A stretch of 64,000 nucleotides of DNA, taken from the NCBI RefSeq assembly GCF_004319545.1, contig NZ_CP036313.1:4218501-4282500 (forward strand), given 5' to 3'. The stretch comes from Desulfobacter hydrogenophilus (GTDB lineage: Bacteria; Desulfobacterota; Desulfobacteria; Desulfobacterales; Desulfobacteraceae). Below the pieces are notes generated by a model. It saw nothing but the letters and a program-made list of their open reading frames with translations. It had not been told where the DNA came from and did no database searches. This document shows positions 1 through 8,737 of this stretch, one piece after another (position 1 is the stretch's first letter; each line of letters opens with the position of its first letter). Made by a program: the position numbers and the translations under genes.

Positions 1-1083
1 GCCATGGCAAATGCACAGAAACACCAGGAAGTGATTCGCCTGAAAGAGATATTGGCCGATGACAACCGGTATTTAACAAGGCAGATGTCAAAAGCAGTCG
101 GAGACGAGATGATCGGGAAAGAGTTTGGCCTTCGGGATGTCATGGAGATGGTCAGACAGGTTGCCCCCCTTTCCAGTCAAGTATTGTTGCTTGGGGAAAC
201 AGGTGTTGGAAAGGAAGTGATTGCCAACACCATTCACCACACGTCTGCAAGATCGAATGGTCCGTTCATTAAGGTCAACTGCGGGGCAATTCCCGAATCC
301 CTTGTGGACAGCGAATTATTCGGCCATGAAAAAGGGGCGTTTACCGGTGCGGTCAAGCAAAGGCGCGGATGCTTTGAAAGGGCCCACGGCGGAACAATCT
401 TCCTGGATGAAATCGGTGAGCTTCCCCTTAAAGTCCAGGTCAGGCTTTTGCGGGTCCTCCAGATGCGGGAAATTGAGCGGATTGGGGGAGCCCGTCCGGT
501 TCCCGTGGATATCCGCATCATTACCGCCACCCACCGGGATTTGCCTGCAATGGTCCGTAAAGGAACATTCAGGGAAGATCTTTGGTTCCGGCTGAATGTA
601 TTTCCTATTACCATCCCGCCCCTACGGCATAGGAAGATGGATATTCCAGCCTTGATCAATTTTTTTGTACTCCGGAAATCAAAAGAGATGAATCTTCTCG
701 TAACGAATAAGCTGGAACCGGGGTGTATGGAAAAGCTTCAAAAATACCATTGGCCCGGCAATGTCAGGGAATTGGAAAATATTGTGGAACGGGCATTGAT
801 CCGAAGTTCGGCCAATCCGGAGGAAAAATATCTGCGCTTTGATGGACCAAACCGCTCTTCCGGTCAAAACGTTGCCGCACCAGCTGTCTCATTGGCCTCC
901 CCCCCGGTTCTGAAGATGGATGCAGCCATGAAAAATCATATCGAGTCCGTTCTCGATCTGACCAACGGAAAAATCCAGGGGGATCACGGCGCAGCCTCTC
1001 TGTTGGGATTACCCCCCAGCACGCTGCGCAATCGGATGCGTAAGTTAGGCGTAATCTATGGAAAGGCAAGAAAGGGCCGGTAA
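1..1083 (+). CDS. Sigma-54 dependent AAA+ transcriptional activator, N-terminus outside window
   Basis: Activates RNA polymerase carrying sigma-54 by ATP hydrolysis. The AAA+ domain shows Walker A GETGVGKE, the sigma-54 contact loop GAFTGA, Walker B GGTIFLDEIGELP and the arginine-rich WPGNVRELEN segment. A Fis-type helix-turn-helix closes the protein (GAASLLGLPPSTLRNRMRKLG). The frame is open to base 1. The first visible residues (LKEILADDNRYLTRQMS) look like the linker that follows a GAF-type sensor domain in FhlA-like activators, so the ATG at 4 is probably internal and the sensor lies upstream. The target genes cannot be told from here. Confidence 0.9.
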   Translation, partial: AMANAQKHQEVIRLKEILADDNRYLTRQMSKAVGDEMIGKEFGLRDVMEMVRQVAPLSSQVLLLGETGVGKEVIANTIHHTSARSNGPFIKVNCGAIPESLVDSELFGHEKGAFTGAVKQRRGCFERAHGGTIFLDEIGELPLKVQVRLLRVLQMREIERIGGARPVPVDIRIITATHRDLPAMVRKGTFREDLWFRLNVFPITIPPLRHRKMDIPALINFFVLRKSKEMNLLVTNKLEPGCMEKLQKYHWPGNVRELENIVERALIRSSANPEEKYLRFDGPNRSSGQNVAAPAVSLASPPVLKMDAAMKNHIESVLDLTNGKIQGDHGAASLLGLPPSTLRNRMRKLGVIYGKARKGR

Positions 1084-1110
1084 AAAATCAACTGGTCCCG
1101 ACTTGATTTT
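1084..1110 (+). terminator. Weak terminator-like hairpin after the activator gene
   Basis: An 8-bp stem AAAATCAA/TTGATTTT (1084-1091 and 1103-1110) starts immediately after the TAA stop. The stem is AT-rich and the T tract is short, so termination is plausible but weak. Confidence 0.3.
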
Positions 1111-1420
1111 ATCAATCATGATTCGAAGATTAATAAAATCGCTATAGTGCTTTAATTTTAGTTTCTCAGGCATGCCTTTTGCTGCATTTGCAATAGACTG
1201 TATGCACAAGATATTATTACGACGCTTGTTTCGACCAAGGCCGGGCGCAGTCCAGCACCCACATGACCACGGGATTCTTCCCACCGACGGACAGTCTTTT
1301 TCCATGGCCTCGCTTCCTCTTTGAATCCTATCGTCCTGGTCATCGGGCTATTCCCGGCCTTGGTCATATATAGGGCGTCTGAAACAGGCTTCCTTCTTTT
1401 TCCTGCGGATGTAAAATAAA

Positions 1421-1453
1421 TCCAATCCAATGCAATCCAATCCAATCCAATCC
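1421..1453. repeat. TCCAA pentanucleotide tandem repeat
   Basis: About seven consecutive 5-bp units of TCCAA (GGATT-type on the minus strand), one altered to TGCAA, lie in the 420-bp gap between the activator and the HD-GYP gene. The rest of 1111-1503 holds no gene I can support. An open minus-strand frame there reads VGAGLRPAL, a string I associate with interspersed repeats rather than a conserved protein. A short tandem repeat of this kind can change length by slippage, but it lies in no recognised gene. Confidence 0.6.
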
Positions 1454-1503
1454 GACCAGAGCCAGCTCCATGGCGAGGCAATACTCTGGCATATAAAAAA
1501 GCA

Positions 1504-2778
1504 TTAGTTCTCAAAATAATGGAAAAGTTTTACCTCTAAGCGTTTTATCAATTCCATTTTACCAGCGGGAGCCGTCTCGTCGTAAAGCACTTTAGAGATT
1601 TCTATAAAAGCATTCAATATTTTGGGATCAAATCCCTGTGCCTCTTTGGTCAGAATTTTAATGGCATCCCCATAAGAAAACGCTTGCTTATAGGGGCGCT
1701 GGGAGGTGAGGGCATCAAACACATCCACCACTGCAAAAATTCGGGCTGTCAGTGGTATCTGTTCTCCGGCCGTACCAAAAGGGTATCCACTGCCGTCATA
1801 TCTTTCATGGTGAAACAGGATGACCTCCCTGGCGTCTGCCAGCCAGCGAATATCTTTGACGATCTGCCCTCCCAGTTCCACATGGGTCTGCATCACTTTG
1901 AACTCTTCTTCCGTGAGTTTGCCGTGCTTGAGTAGGATATTATCACTAATCCCGATTTTGCCCACATCATGAAGAAAAGCGCCTTTAACAAGGGTTCGGA
2001 TGGATGCCGGGGACATGTTTACATGCTCAGCCAAGCAGAGACTATAGTAGGTGACCCGGTAGTTATGTTCATCGGTATCGCTGTCCCGTTTGGCAATAGC
2101 GTTGCCAAGGGCAAGAATGGTGTGAAGGTGGCTCTCACGCAATTCACGACTGATTCCCTGAAGCTTTCGGTAGAAATTATAGGTCAGCGGATAGAGGACC
2201 AGAGTCATGGTCAATATAGTACTGATGGTCATTATCAATGCCATGGTCCGTGTTTTCTTTAATCGATCCAATATGTTCGGATCAACCGCCACCATGATGT
2301 CCATAAACCCGAGCAGTGTTTGGTCATGGTAAAGCGGGCTGAAAATCCGGAGATAAAGATCATTCTGAAACTTAATGAAAATATATTCCTCATCATCGAC
2401 CAGGGAAAACACCTTCCCCAAAATTTTTTTCCCCTTGCTTACAGCCGGAAAGTCCGGCTCGCTGACATAGTGAAAGATGTCTTGCTTGCCTGTATCGTAA
2501 ACGTCCAGCATCACAACACGAAAGTGGGTAAGCTTTTGGTGCAATAGATTAATTATATGCTCAAAAAGCCTGGAATCCTTTTTACTTAAAGGCCGGACCC
2601 GCCCTTCAATAAAGATAGAGCCTACTTTTTTCGCTTGCAGAAACAACTCCTGTTTGATCTGGCGGGTTTGGTAGAGATAGACCACCCCACCCCAAAATAG
2701 AAGTAGTAAGATCGTGCAACCCGCTATGCGACGAAAGAAGATAGAGAGTAATTTTTTACTGCCAATGCCGTTTTTCAT
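1504..2778 (-). CDS. Membrane-bound HD-GYP domain protein, probable c-di-GMP phosphodiesterase
   Basis: The 424-residue protein has a TM segment near residues 10-30, a periplasmic region of about 140 residues, a second TM segment near 180-200, and a C-terminal HD-GYP domain. Visible catalytic signatures are the HD pair in AFLHDVGKIGI, the downstream histidines in LFHHERYDGSGYPFG, and the GYP triplet within that string. HD-GYP enzymes hydrolyse cyclic di-GMP to pGpG or GMP, here presumably controlled by the periplasmic sensor. The gene stands alone. A GC-rich hairpin (CGGCCC/GGGCCG, 2810-2824) lies just upstream of its start. Confidence 0.88.
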   Translation of the reverse strand: MKNGIGSKKLLSIFFRRIAGCTILLLLFWGGVVYLYQTRQIKQELFLQAKKVGSIFIEGRVRPLSKKDSRLFEHIINLLHQKLTHFRVVMLDVYDTGKQDIFHYVSEPDFPAVSKGKKILGKVFSLVDDEEYIFIKFQNDLYLRIFSPLYHDQTLLGFMDIMVAVDPNILDRLKKTRTMALIMTISTILTMTLVLYPLTYNFYRKLQGISRELRESHLHTILALGNAIAKRDSDTDEHNYRVTYYSLCLAEHVNMSPASIRTLVKGAFLHDVGKIGISDNILLKHGKLTEEEFKVMQTHVELGGQIVKDIRWLADAREVILFHHERYDGSGYPFGTAGEQIPLTARIFAVVDVFDALTSQRPYKQAFSYGDAIKILTKEAQGFDPKILNAFIEISKVLYDETAPAGKMELIKRLEVKLFHYFEN

Positions 2779-2996
2779 AGAATAATCAATAGTTTTATCA
2801 GCAGTTGGACGGCCCTCCGGGCCGCCATTGGCCTATATTTTTTCAAAAAAAAGATGGCCTGATTTTAATCAAAGATTGTTTGGCAGTCAAATTCAAAAAA
2901 TTCGAACAGCGAATAAGTAAGTGGCATGTATTTTGAAGATATGATTCGAACGAATAGTGTAAACCAGTTGTAAAAGTTAAAACCGGGAGAGATCAA

Positions 2997-3581
2997 ATGG
3001 AAATTGGTATTCGCGCAAAATCTGCTTTTTTTATTCTTGTTTTCGTTCAGATGTTGAACCTTCCCACAGCATGGGCCGGCAACAGGTTTATCGACTACCA
3101 GGGGTTTTCGGTTTTCCACGGCCGGAGCGACGGGACCAGTATCGGGCCCGATACTGTTGACGAATATGAATGGACTACGCTCAATTATACACTGGGAAAA
3201 AACCTGACCACTTGGGCCGCTTTTGAAACCCTGCTCGGGGCCGGTCACCTGGAAACCGATCATTACGGGGATACCGAGACCCTGGAGGTCAGGGTGCTTG
3301 CCGAAGTTCATTATAAATTCCTTTTTTTAAAATTCGGAGCGGGAATCGCTCATCTTTTCGACGATAATAATCTTCCCGGTCTCGCAGAGTCCGGCATTCA
3401 CGGTATTATCTCAGGATCGGCGGGGTTCCGTTTCCGGTTCCACCGGGAGAAAAAGCCCCCTGTCGCGGTCTGCCTGGGATACGGGGTCGAGCATATTTCC
3501 GCTCCGTTCAAGGATGGGGATGACGGGGATGACGGCTGGAATACCGGCGGCGTACTCTTTACCCTTTCCTGTCCTTTCTAA
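2997..3581 (+). CDS. Outer-membrane beta-barrel protein, PagL-like acyloxyacyl hydrolase candidate
   Basis: The 194-residue protein has a signal peptide ending near residue 28 (PTAWAGN). It then shows alternating polar/hydrophobic strands typical of a small beta-barrel and ends in a terminal phenylalanine, as outer-membrane proteins do. The segment GYGVEHISAPF carries the H-x-S arrangement of the PagL lipid A 3-O-deacylase family, whose members are about 170-190 residues. The remaining family residues are not clear to the eye, so a generic porin-like barrel is the alternative. The start is preceded by GGGAGAGATCAA. The gene is monocistronic and convergent with glgA. Confidence 0.5.
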   Translation: MEIGIRAKSAFFILVFVQMLNLPTAWAGNRFIDYQGFSVFHGRSDGTSIGPDTVDEYEWTTLNYTLGKNLTTWAAFETLLGAGHLETDHYGDTETLEVRVLAEVHYKFLFLKFGAGIAHLFDDNNLPGLAESGIHGIISGSAGFRFRFHREKKPPVAVCLGYGVEHISAPFKDGDDGDDGWNTGGVLFTLSCPF

Positions 3582-3662
3582 GAGGGGAGTTTTTCTCTCG
3601 TTGGACGTCGGGTTGATGGTCGTCCCATTGACATAAGCCTTGGCATGGAAAGCTCTACGCTT

Positions 3663-5162
3663 TTAAAAAGCCCTTTTAAGCATTTTTTCATACAGGCCAA
3701 TATAGCTTTCAGCACAACGGCTGTGGTTGAATTCCGTGACAGATTCAATCATGATCCGCCGGATCTGGACTTCTCTTTCATCCGGATCAAGGGCAAAAAA
3801 GTCCATGGCCCGGTCCACAGCACAGCTCAGTCCCCAGGCATCGTATACGGAGAAAACAAAACCGTTGCCGCTGGCGCTTTCTGTATCAAGGGGCCTTACC
3901 GTGTCATGGAGGCCGCCTGTGTCAAATACAATGGGCAGGGTACCGTAAATGGCCCCGATGATCTGGGGAAGGCCGCAGGGTTCAAAGGAAGAGGGCATGA
4001 AAACAAAATCACTTCCGGCAAAGGCCTGGTGGGAAAGTTGTTCGTCAAACCTTAGAACGCTTATTCGATGCCTTAAGTCGTGGAATTCGGCAATATCTTT
4101 AAAGTGCTTATAATATTCTCCGTCTGCCACCGAGACAATCTGAATCCCGGTCTCCCAGTAGCGTGATATGGTTTCGTACATGATCTGGGCCAGCAGCTGG
4201 CACCCTTTTTGGACCGGATCCAGGCGTGAAGGCCAGAAAAATAAAGGGGCATCCGGATTTTGTTCAAGGCCGACGGCTTTCTGGAGAAACGCCTTGTTTT
4301 TCTGTTTCATCCCGCGGTGATCTTTCGGGCCGTAATTAAACCGGATCATTTCATCTACTGCCGGGTTGAATTCCGGTTCCGGCGCATTCAAAATACCCGT
4401 AGCACAGCCGGCCTCCCATTTGTGAGCAAGTTCGGCCTGAAGCCCGGCATCCACAAAAGGATGCTTGTTTTCAACGATCTCCTGCAAAAACGTCGGGCTG
4501 ACTGTATTAACATAATGGGCTGAAAACACGCCGGAACAAAGAAAATCCACCCGGTTAACTTCCCGGCTTTCCTCATAACTTTCAGGCGGCCGTTTAAAAT
4601 AAAGCCATTGCCAGAAGGAAGCGGCGTCAATCCCCCGGTCCTCTATCTCAGCCAGGGTGGAGGTCATGGTATGGATATTGTGAATGGAAAACAGGCAGGG
4701 AACTCCATACTGCCTTGCCATGGCCGGGATCAGGCCTGTCATCCAGTCGTTGCAGTGGATAATGTCCGGTTTTACTCTGGGAATGATATTATTGATAACC
4801 TCCCGTTGAAATGCCAGGGACACCTTCAGATTTGTTTTATAACTACCCGAATATACTTTTTCTTTATAAAGAAACGCCCGATCAGCGGCAAAATGAATCC
4901 GCTTCTCGTTCAGGCATTGCCTGATTTTTTCCACCTCCAGGTCATGCTTTTCGGTGGAATAATCATGATAGATGGAACGATAATCAGGGATGGCGACATG
5001 GACATCGCAGTTCAGATCAAACAAGGCACTGATCAGGGCCGCTGAAACATCGGCCAGGCCGCCGGCCTTGGCGGAATAACCTGAGCATGATCCCATTTCT
5101 TCCGGCAGATAAGTCACCTCCGGAGTGACAATAAGAATTCTTGCTCTATCAGGCATAAGCAT
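3663..5162 (-). CDS. glgA: Glycogen synthase (ADP-glucose type, GT5)
   Basis: The enzyme transfers glucose from ADP-glucose to the non-reducing end of alpha-1,4-glucan in the cytoplasm. The N-terminal Rossmann half carries the substrate loop KAGGLADVSAAL, the GT5 form of KxGGL. The C-terminal half carries the retaining GT-B motif PSSFEPCGLPQIIGAIYG with the E-x7-E pattern, and FDTGGLHDTV. At 499 residues it is normal for bacterial GlgA (about 480-500). AGGAG lies 5 bases before the chosen ATG; a second ATG two codons on is possible. No other glycogen gene is adjacent. Confidence 0.92.
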   Translation of the reverse strand: MLMPDRARILIVTPEVTYLPEEMGSCSGYSAKAGGLADVSAALISALFDLNCDVHVAIPDYRSIYHDYSTEKHDLEVEKIRQCLNEKRIHFAADRAFLYKEKVYSGSYKTNLKVSLAFQREVINNIIPRVKPDIIHCNDWMTGLIPAMARQYGVPCLFSIHNIHTMTSTLAEIEDRGIDAASFWQWLYFKRPPESYEESREVNRVDFLCSGVFSAHYVNTVSPTFLQEIVENKHPFVDAGLQAELAHKWEAGCATGILNAPEPEFNPAVDEMIRFNYGPKDHRGMKQKNKAFLQKAVGLEQNPDAPLFFWPSRLDPVQKGCQLLAQIMYETISRYWETGIQIVSVADGEYYKHFKDIAEFHDLRHRISVLRFDEQLSHQAFAGSDFVFMPSSFEPCGLPQIIGAIYGTLPIVFDTGGLHDTVRPLDTESASGNGFVFSVYDAWGLSCAVDRAMDFFALDPDEREVQIRRIMIESVTEFNHSRCAESYIGLYEKMLKRAF

Positions 5163-5230
5163 CTACTCCTCTATTTCAAACCGGTCATTATGAGGGAATC
5201 AAGGTTAACCTCAGTTGTTTCTTTCATTAG

Positions 5231-5389
5231 TTATGCGTTCTCCAGTAAAAACCGGTGTACTCTTTCCATAACCCAATCTTTACCGTTTAGTTCCTTAAAT
5301 GGATAACTATCCTTGGACGTTGCCAAATTCATACCAACACCATAATACCTTGATGGACAGGAATCTTTAGGCGCAAGCACACCATATAT
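5231..5389 (-). pseudogene. Remnant of an unidentified gene, C-terminal end
   Basis: On the minus strand about 50 codons read APKDSCPSRYYGVGMNLA then TSKDSYPFKELNGKDWVM, ending RVHRFLLENA and a stop. The composition is that of a real protein tail, but no start codon with a ribosome site precedes it and upstream is the palindrome cluster. An 18-codon open frame then runs to the glgA ribosome site. I do not recognise the family. Confidence 0.3.
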
Positions 5390-5447
5390 GGTTTAATTTA
5401 CGACCATATATGGTGCTTTATGATATAAATATCAAATATGGTGTGCT
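5374..5447. promoter_or_regulatory. Twin ACCATATATGGT palindromes with flanking inverted repeat
   Basis: Two copies of the perfect 12-bp palindrome ACCATATATGGT lie at 5381-5392 and 5403-5414, centres 22 bp apart (two helical turns). An outer inverted repeat, AGCACACCATAT and ATATGGTGTGCT, brackets them, and the palindrome GATATAAATATC lies between. Helical phasing suggests a cooperative operator. The nearest gene it could serve is glgA, about 200 bp to the left. It could also be the end of a dead mobile element. Confidence 0.45.
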
Positions 5448-5597
5448 TGATAGCAGATTCATCACAAATTATAAATTTCCGTTCGAAACTCACCAGGTTC
5501 AATCATTAATATCCTCACGAAAACATAGCTGCGTTTTCATACAAATACACCTAAGCTTTTTCGTTGCCTCGTCAATTATATTTTTCTGTTAAAGTTT

Positions 5598-5959
5598 AAA
5601 ACCCTCGCCTTTAGGCGGATAGCATTTTGCTGATAGGTGTTTTATGGTGCTTGGGGTGGAGTATCGGTAGAAAACAGCCATACAAAGTACAAAATAGAAT
5701 ATCATCTGGTTTGGGTGGCGAAGTACCTGTTCCATTCCAAGAAAATGTTGCTTTGTGAATAAGGGAAATCGCCCAACAAACTTGTGAGAAGTTCGAAATT
5801 CTCATTTTGCGTGGTGTGGTCAGTCAGAATCATATTCACATTCTGTGTTCGGTAACCCCCAATATTTCCCCGGCTGAAATAATGCTCAGTGTCAAGGGTC
5901 GAGTGTCTCGGAAAATTTTTGAAGAGTTTCCACATTTGAAAAGGCTGTGTCCCCTTTAA
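5598..5959 (+). pseudogene. IS200/IS605-type transposase TnpA relic
   Basis: Two frames together give an IS200-like Y1 transposase. The first reads HTKYKIEYHLVWVAKY; the second reads REIAQQTCEKFEILILRGVV, then SQNHIHILCSVTPNISPAEI and GRVSRKIFEEFPHLKR. The HxH metal-binding pair (HIH) is still visible, but the catalytic tyrosine region is gone and there is a frameshift near 5755. A short hairpin, CGCCTTTAGGCG, at about 5603 resembles the subterminal hairpin that these elements use as an end signal. The copy is dead. Confidence 0.7.
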
Positions 5960-6197
5960 ATGTTGTTGAAATTCAATAAATGATTTTGGCTCATATTGCG
6001 TTTCTGGGTCTTATTTTCGGCTATAGCTTTAACTGCTTGAATTTAATGATAATTCACCAACACCTTAAGTCCTTGAAGACCCGGATAAATTTAAAATAAT
6101 TTCATATAGTTATGGACAAATTGAATATATACAACCCTGAAGCACAACAAGAGCCATGATTTTTATCTTTTGGATATACTCCAAGAAGGAGGAAATC

Positions 6198-6619
6198 ATG
6201 AAAGATACAGATTTTTTACAGTTATTGCATCAAATCACCAAAATGGATCATCGTCAACGGAGTAGCTTGCTGAATGCCCTTACCCATCTCTCCGATAATA
6301 GTCAGGTTATCGAATGTATTGAATCACATTTTGACGCAGACTGTAAATGTCCTTTCTGTAGTTTTGCCCATTATTACAGACAAGGATCTGCCAACGGATT
6401 ACAACGTTATCGGTGCATAAGGGTGCTTTCCACCTCTAAAATGTCAATGCCTATCACAGCCGATTTAAAGGATAGCTGCACCGATTCTACGGTGCTGCTA
6501 AGAAATATTTACAACATTATCTTGGCTGGCGGCGTTCACTTGAGCAGCACCCAGGTATATTACCAGAGTCTTTGCTGAGTATTTCATTAGAGCAATTTCA
6601 ACTATTAAAGGGAACATAG
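6198..6619 (+). pseudogene. IS1595-family transposase relic with internal deletion
   Basis: The start is intact, with AAGGAGG before ATG at 6198. It encodes the N-terminal helical region and a zinc ribbon (CPFCSFAHYYRQGSANGLQRYRC), as in IS1595-type transposases. The DDE core is deleted. A different frame then gives the family's C-terminal end, NAYHSRFKG, a stop, then LHRFYGAAKKYLQHYLGWRR, followed by a terminal segment ending at TAG 6617-6619. The combination of deletion, frame change and nonsense codon shows an inactive copy. Confidence 0.7.
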
Positions 6620-6903
6620 CCTTTGAAAAAGCGATATTGGAGGAAACATTTTTGCATAACCTTTGGAGAAATGACAAAAATATGATCCAAGAGTATTTTG
6701 AGCATCATTTTGATATAAGGTAGCTCCTTAAACCGCCAACAAACGGCCTGGCTGAATTTTCAATGCAAATTTTTATTGTCTTTAAAAGGCATTGCGTGTC
6801 ACTGGTTTTAGGGACAAGTTCCGTTTTGACAGGGTGACCACTATAATATTTATTCCCCAAAACACGATTCCTACCAATTCGATTTTTCAGAGACTGAGCA
6901 TTG
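6620..6903. other. Non-coding flank of element A
   Basis: No intact gene. A plus-strand open stretch (FEKAILEETFLHNLWRNDKN, continuing to a stop at 6721-6723) looks like another gene tail that I cannot name. The segment 6865-6887 recurs as a diverged direct copy at 11172-11194 on the far side of element A (about 20 of 23 bases). In minus-strand translation both copies read K-x-ELV followed by a decayed MazE-like string. Confidence 0.4.
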
Positions 6904-6913
6904 ATGGTATTTA
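6904..6913 (+). repeat. Flanking direct repeat of element A, left copy
   Basis: ATGGTATTTA directly abuts the left terminal inverted repeat and recurs at 10899-10908. It is either a target duplication or the recombination core left by the tyrosine recombinases. Confidence 0.7.
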
Positions 6914-6925
6914 TGTAGCGAGTTT
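6914..6925 (+). repeat. Element A left terminal inverted repeat
   Basis: TGTAGCGAGTTT matches the complement of 10885-10896 at 11 of 12 positions. A second, looser copy (TGTTGCGTGTT) follows at about 6930, suggesting more than one recombinase-binding site at this end. Confidence 0.7.
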
Positions 6926-6941
6926 TTTTTGTTGCGTGTTC

Positions 6942-7006
6942 TACCCCGCCCGATCCAGCCGAACCCCGCCGGACCCCGCCATATTTTGAAAAAATACTAC
7001 CCCGCC
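6942..7006 (+). repeat. Array of TACCCCGCC repeats inside the left end of element A
   Basis: Copies of the 9-mer NACCCCGCC start at 6942, 6962, 6972 and 6998, with a degenerate copy (GATCCAGCC) at 6952. The first four positions are therefore exactly 10 bp apart, placing them on one face of the helix. The array lies between the terminal repeat and the first gene, and a related array occupies the same place in element B. A protein-binding array is likely. Confidence 0.7.
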
Positions 7007-7046
7007 ATCGTCCATCCGATCATAGATCTAAGGAGGTATCAGGTCT

Positions 7047-7586
7047 ATGAAAAAACAAATCCGACAACGCAGGTGTAAAAACTGCCAAAATTTATTCAAA
7101 CCAGATCCCCGGCATTTGAAGCGGCAAAGATTTTGTGACAAACCCGAATGTAAAATTGCCAGTAAAAAACACAGCCAGCAAAAATGGCTGAATAAGCCAA
7201 ATAATCAGGATTATTTCTCAGGGCCGGAGAATGTGGCCCGTGTTCAGGAGTGGCGCCAAAGTAATCCTGGTTACTGGAAGCGAAAAAAGCTCCCGGAAAC
7301 CCCATCCTTAACTGAAGATACGTTACAAGAGATGAAAACCGGCAAAAGCATTGCTGCTAAAGGATTTTCGATAGATTTAATTCAAATACCGTTACAAGAT
7401 TTAATATTGGCCAAAACCCTTGTCTTTATTGGGGTTGACACTCTTCTTAACAAAAGTGCGTTACAAGAGATTATTGATGCCACGGACCTGGAAACGATAG
7501 AATTGACGCCAGATATTCTGAAAGAACTGACCAAAAAGAAGAGGTGTCAACATGGGCAAGTTATTTTCTTCAAAGGAGCTTTATAA
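7047..7586 (+). CDS. Element A gene 1: CxxC zinc-finger protein
   Basis: The 179-residue protein has an N-terminal Cys-rich domain, RRCKNCQNLFKPDPRHLKRQ followed by RFCDKPEC (C-x2-C ... C-x4-C), preceded by basic residues. A segment near 55-80 reads SGPENVARVQEWRQSNPGYW, and the C-terminal half is hydrophobic/helical without a recognised domain. Element B gene 1 (37752-38129) shares the Cys-rich domain. AAGGAGG stands 10 bases before the ATG. The 3' end overlaps gene 2 by 35 bp, implying translational coupling. Biochemical role unknown; the basic zinc domain suggests DNA or RNA binding. Confidence 0.75.
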   Translation: MKKQIRQRRCKNCQNLFKPDPRHLKRQRFCDKPECKIASKKHSQQKWLNKPNNQDYFSGPENVARVQEWRQSNPGYWKRKKLPETPSLTEDTLQEMKTGKSIAAKGFSIDLIQIPLQDLILAKTLVFIGVDTLLNKSALQEIIDATDLETIELTPDILKELTKKKRCQHGQVIFFKGAL

Positions 7587-7860
7587 ATTACGAAATTCAA
7601 TCCCCATTCATGTGTTGATCGAAACACAACTGGGTATTCCTGCCAAAATCAGTGAAGGGGTATTCCGTTTTCTGTGCCCCTTGTGCAACGAGTTTCAGAC
7701 CGCAGTGAATCCCAGAACGAACTTGAGCCGGTGCTTTCGATGCGAAAAGAATTTTAACACCATCGATATGGTAATGATCTGCCGCAACACCGATTTTGTC
7801 AGCAGCGTAAAATATCTGCAGACTATTTTAAACCCAAGGGAATCCGGTCATGGCACCTGA
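7552..7860 (+). CDS. Element A gene 2: CHC2-primase-like C4 zinc-finger protein
   Basis: This 102-residue protein is almost entirely one zinc finger. CPLC and CFRC are separated by about 15 residues, with FNTID(M)VM after the second pair. DnaG-type primase CHC2 fingers have the same layout (CPFH...CFGCGxxGDxIxFV), but no Toprim or polymerase domain follows. It is about 60% identical to element B gene 2 (38384-38740), including a shared core FRFLCPLCNEFQTAVNP. It overlaps both neighbours (35 bp and 11 bp). I infer a DNA-binding accessory factor; function is unproven. Confidence 0.8.
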   Translation: MGKLFSSKELYKLRNSIPIHVLIETQLGIPAKISEGVFRFLCPLCNEFQTAVNPRTNLSRCFRCEKNFNTIDMVMICRNTDFVSSVKYLQTILNPRESGHGT

Positions 7861-8737
7861 TCATATATTGCCAGAAATCTGTCAGCGGTATTTGGACTAT
7901 TATAGTCATCAAGTCCGTGCTCAGGGAAGTGTTAGAGGAATGCAACGGATACTGACAGGTCTGGATATCTATTTACAAAAATCAGGCGTTCCCCTGAATG
8001 AGATATCCATCCAGAAGGTTGATCAATTTTTAGCCCTGTACAATACCAATTATTCCATAGGGACCGCTAAGTCGAACCGGTCATATCTGAGGCAGTTTTT
8101 GAGATATCTTTATCTGAACCAATATATCAAAAAAGATCTCGCCCCTTTGATAGTAAGCCCTCCGGAGTTCGGACAATTAAAACCACCCAAATTTTTACGC
8201 TCCCATGAAGTTCAAAAGCTGTTTGACAGCCTGGATCTATCAACAGCAAAAAACCTTCGCACCAATGCCACTATGCACCTGGCGTATTATCTGGGATTGA
8301 GACCCCAAGAAATTAGTTCGCTAACCTTGGATGACATCTCATTTAGACAGAAAGAGATTTTTATCCGTTCAAGAAAAAATTGTAGTCCTGCCCATTTCCC
8401 CCTTCCCGACAACATAATCAAAGCTATCACTGCTTATATTGTAGGCGGGAGGCCTGAAACTCAATCCCGAGTTCTATTTTTACAATTGATACCACCTTAT
8501 AAACCGGTCAACAGATGCGATATCCCCCGATATATAAAAAAATGCATGACGGAAAACAATCTTGAATCGAGCACATACTGGCTGCGGCATTCATTTGCCC
8601 AGAATATGTTGGAGTCCGGCATGTCCATCTATGAAATCAAAGAAATGATGGGTCATAAAAGCATCGATTCTACCAAAAAATATCTGAGCATTCATATCGG
8701 CCTGATGCGGGAGGTTATCCTTGATGAAACGTTTTAA
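7850..8737 (+). CDS. Tyrosine recombinase, RIT position 1
   Basis: The 295-residue integrase-family recombinase has an N-terminal SAM-like DNA-binding domain (about 1-100) and a C-terminal catalytic domain. The first Arg lies in LGLRPQEISSLTLDDI; the second box reads YWLRHSFAQNML, so the usual first His of HxLRH is replaced by Tyr. MMGHKSIDSTKKYLSI supplies the third box His and the nucleophilic Tyr. Such a substitution may tune activity within a three-protein synapse. It overlaps gene 2 upstream and the next recombinase by 14 bp. Confidence 0.88.
   Translation: MAPDHILPEICQRYLDYYSHQVRAQGSVRGMQRILTGLDIYLQKSGVPLNEISIQKVDQFLALYNTNYSIGTAKSNRSYLRQFLRYLYLNQYIKKDLAPLIVSPPEFGQLKPPKFLRSHEVQKLFDSLDLSTAKNLRTNATMHLAYYLGLRPQEISSLTLDDISFRQKEIFIRSRKNCSPAHFPLPDNIIKAITAYIVGGRPETQSRVLFLQLIPPYKPVNRCDIPRYIKKCMTENNLESSTYWLRHSFAQNMLESGMSIYEIKEMMGHKSIDSTKKYLSIHIGLMREVILDETF

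Noticed and set aside
1158..1514. Open minus-strand frame of 118 codons with VGAGLRPAL
   Set aside because: No domain or credible ribosome site; it contains the TCCAA tandem repeat and a string typical of interspersed repeats.
6826..6847. TTGACA and TATAAT before element A
   Set aside because: Spacing is only 10 bp, too short for a sigma-70 promoter, and it lies outside the element.
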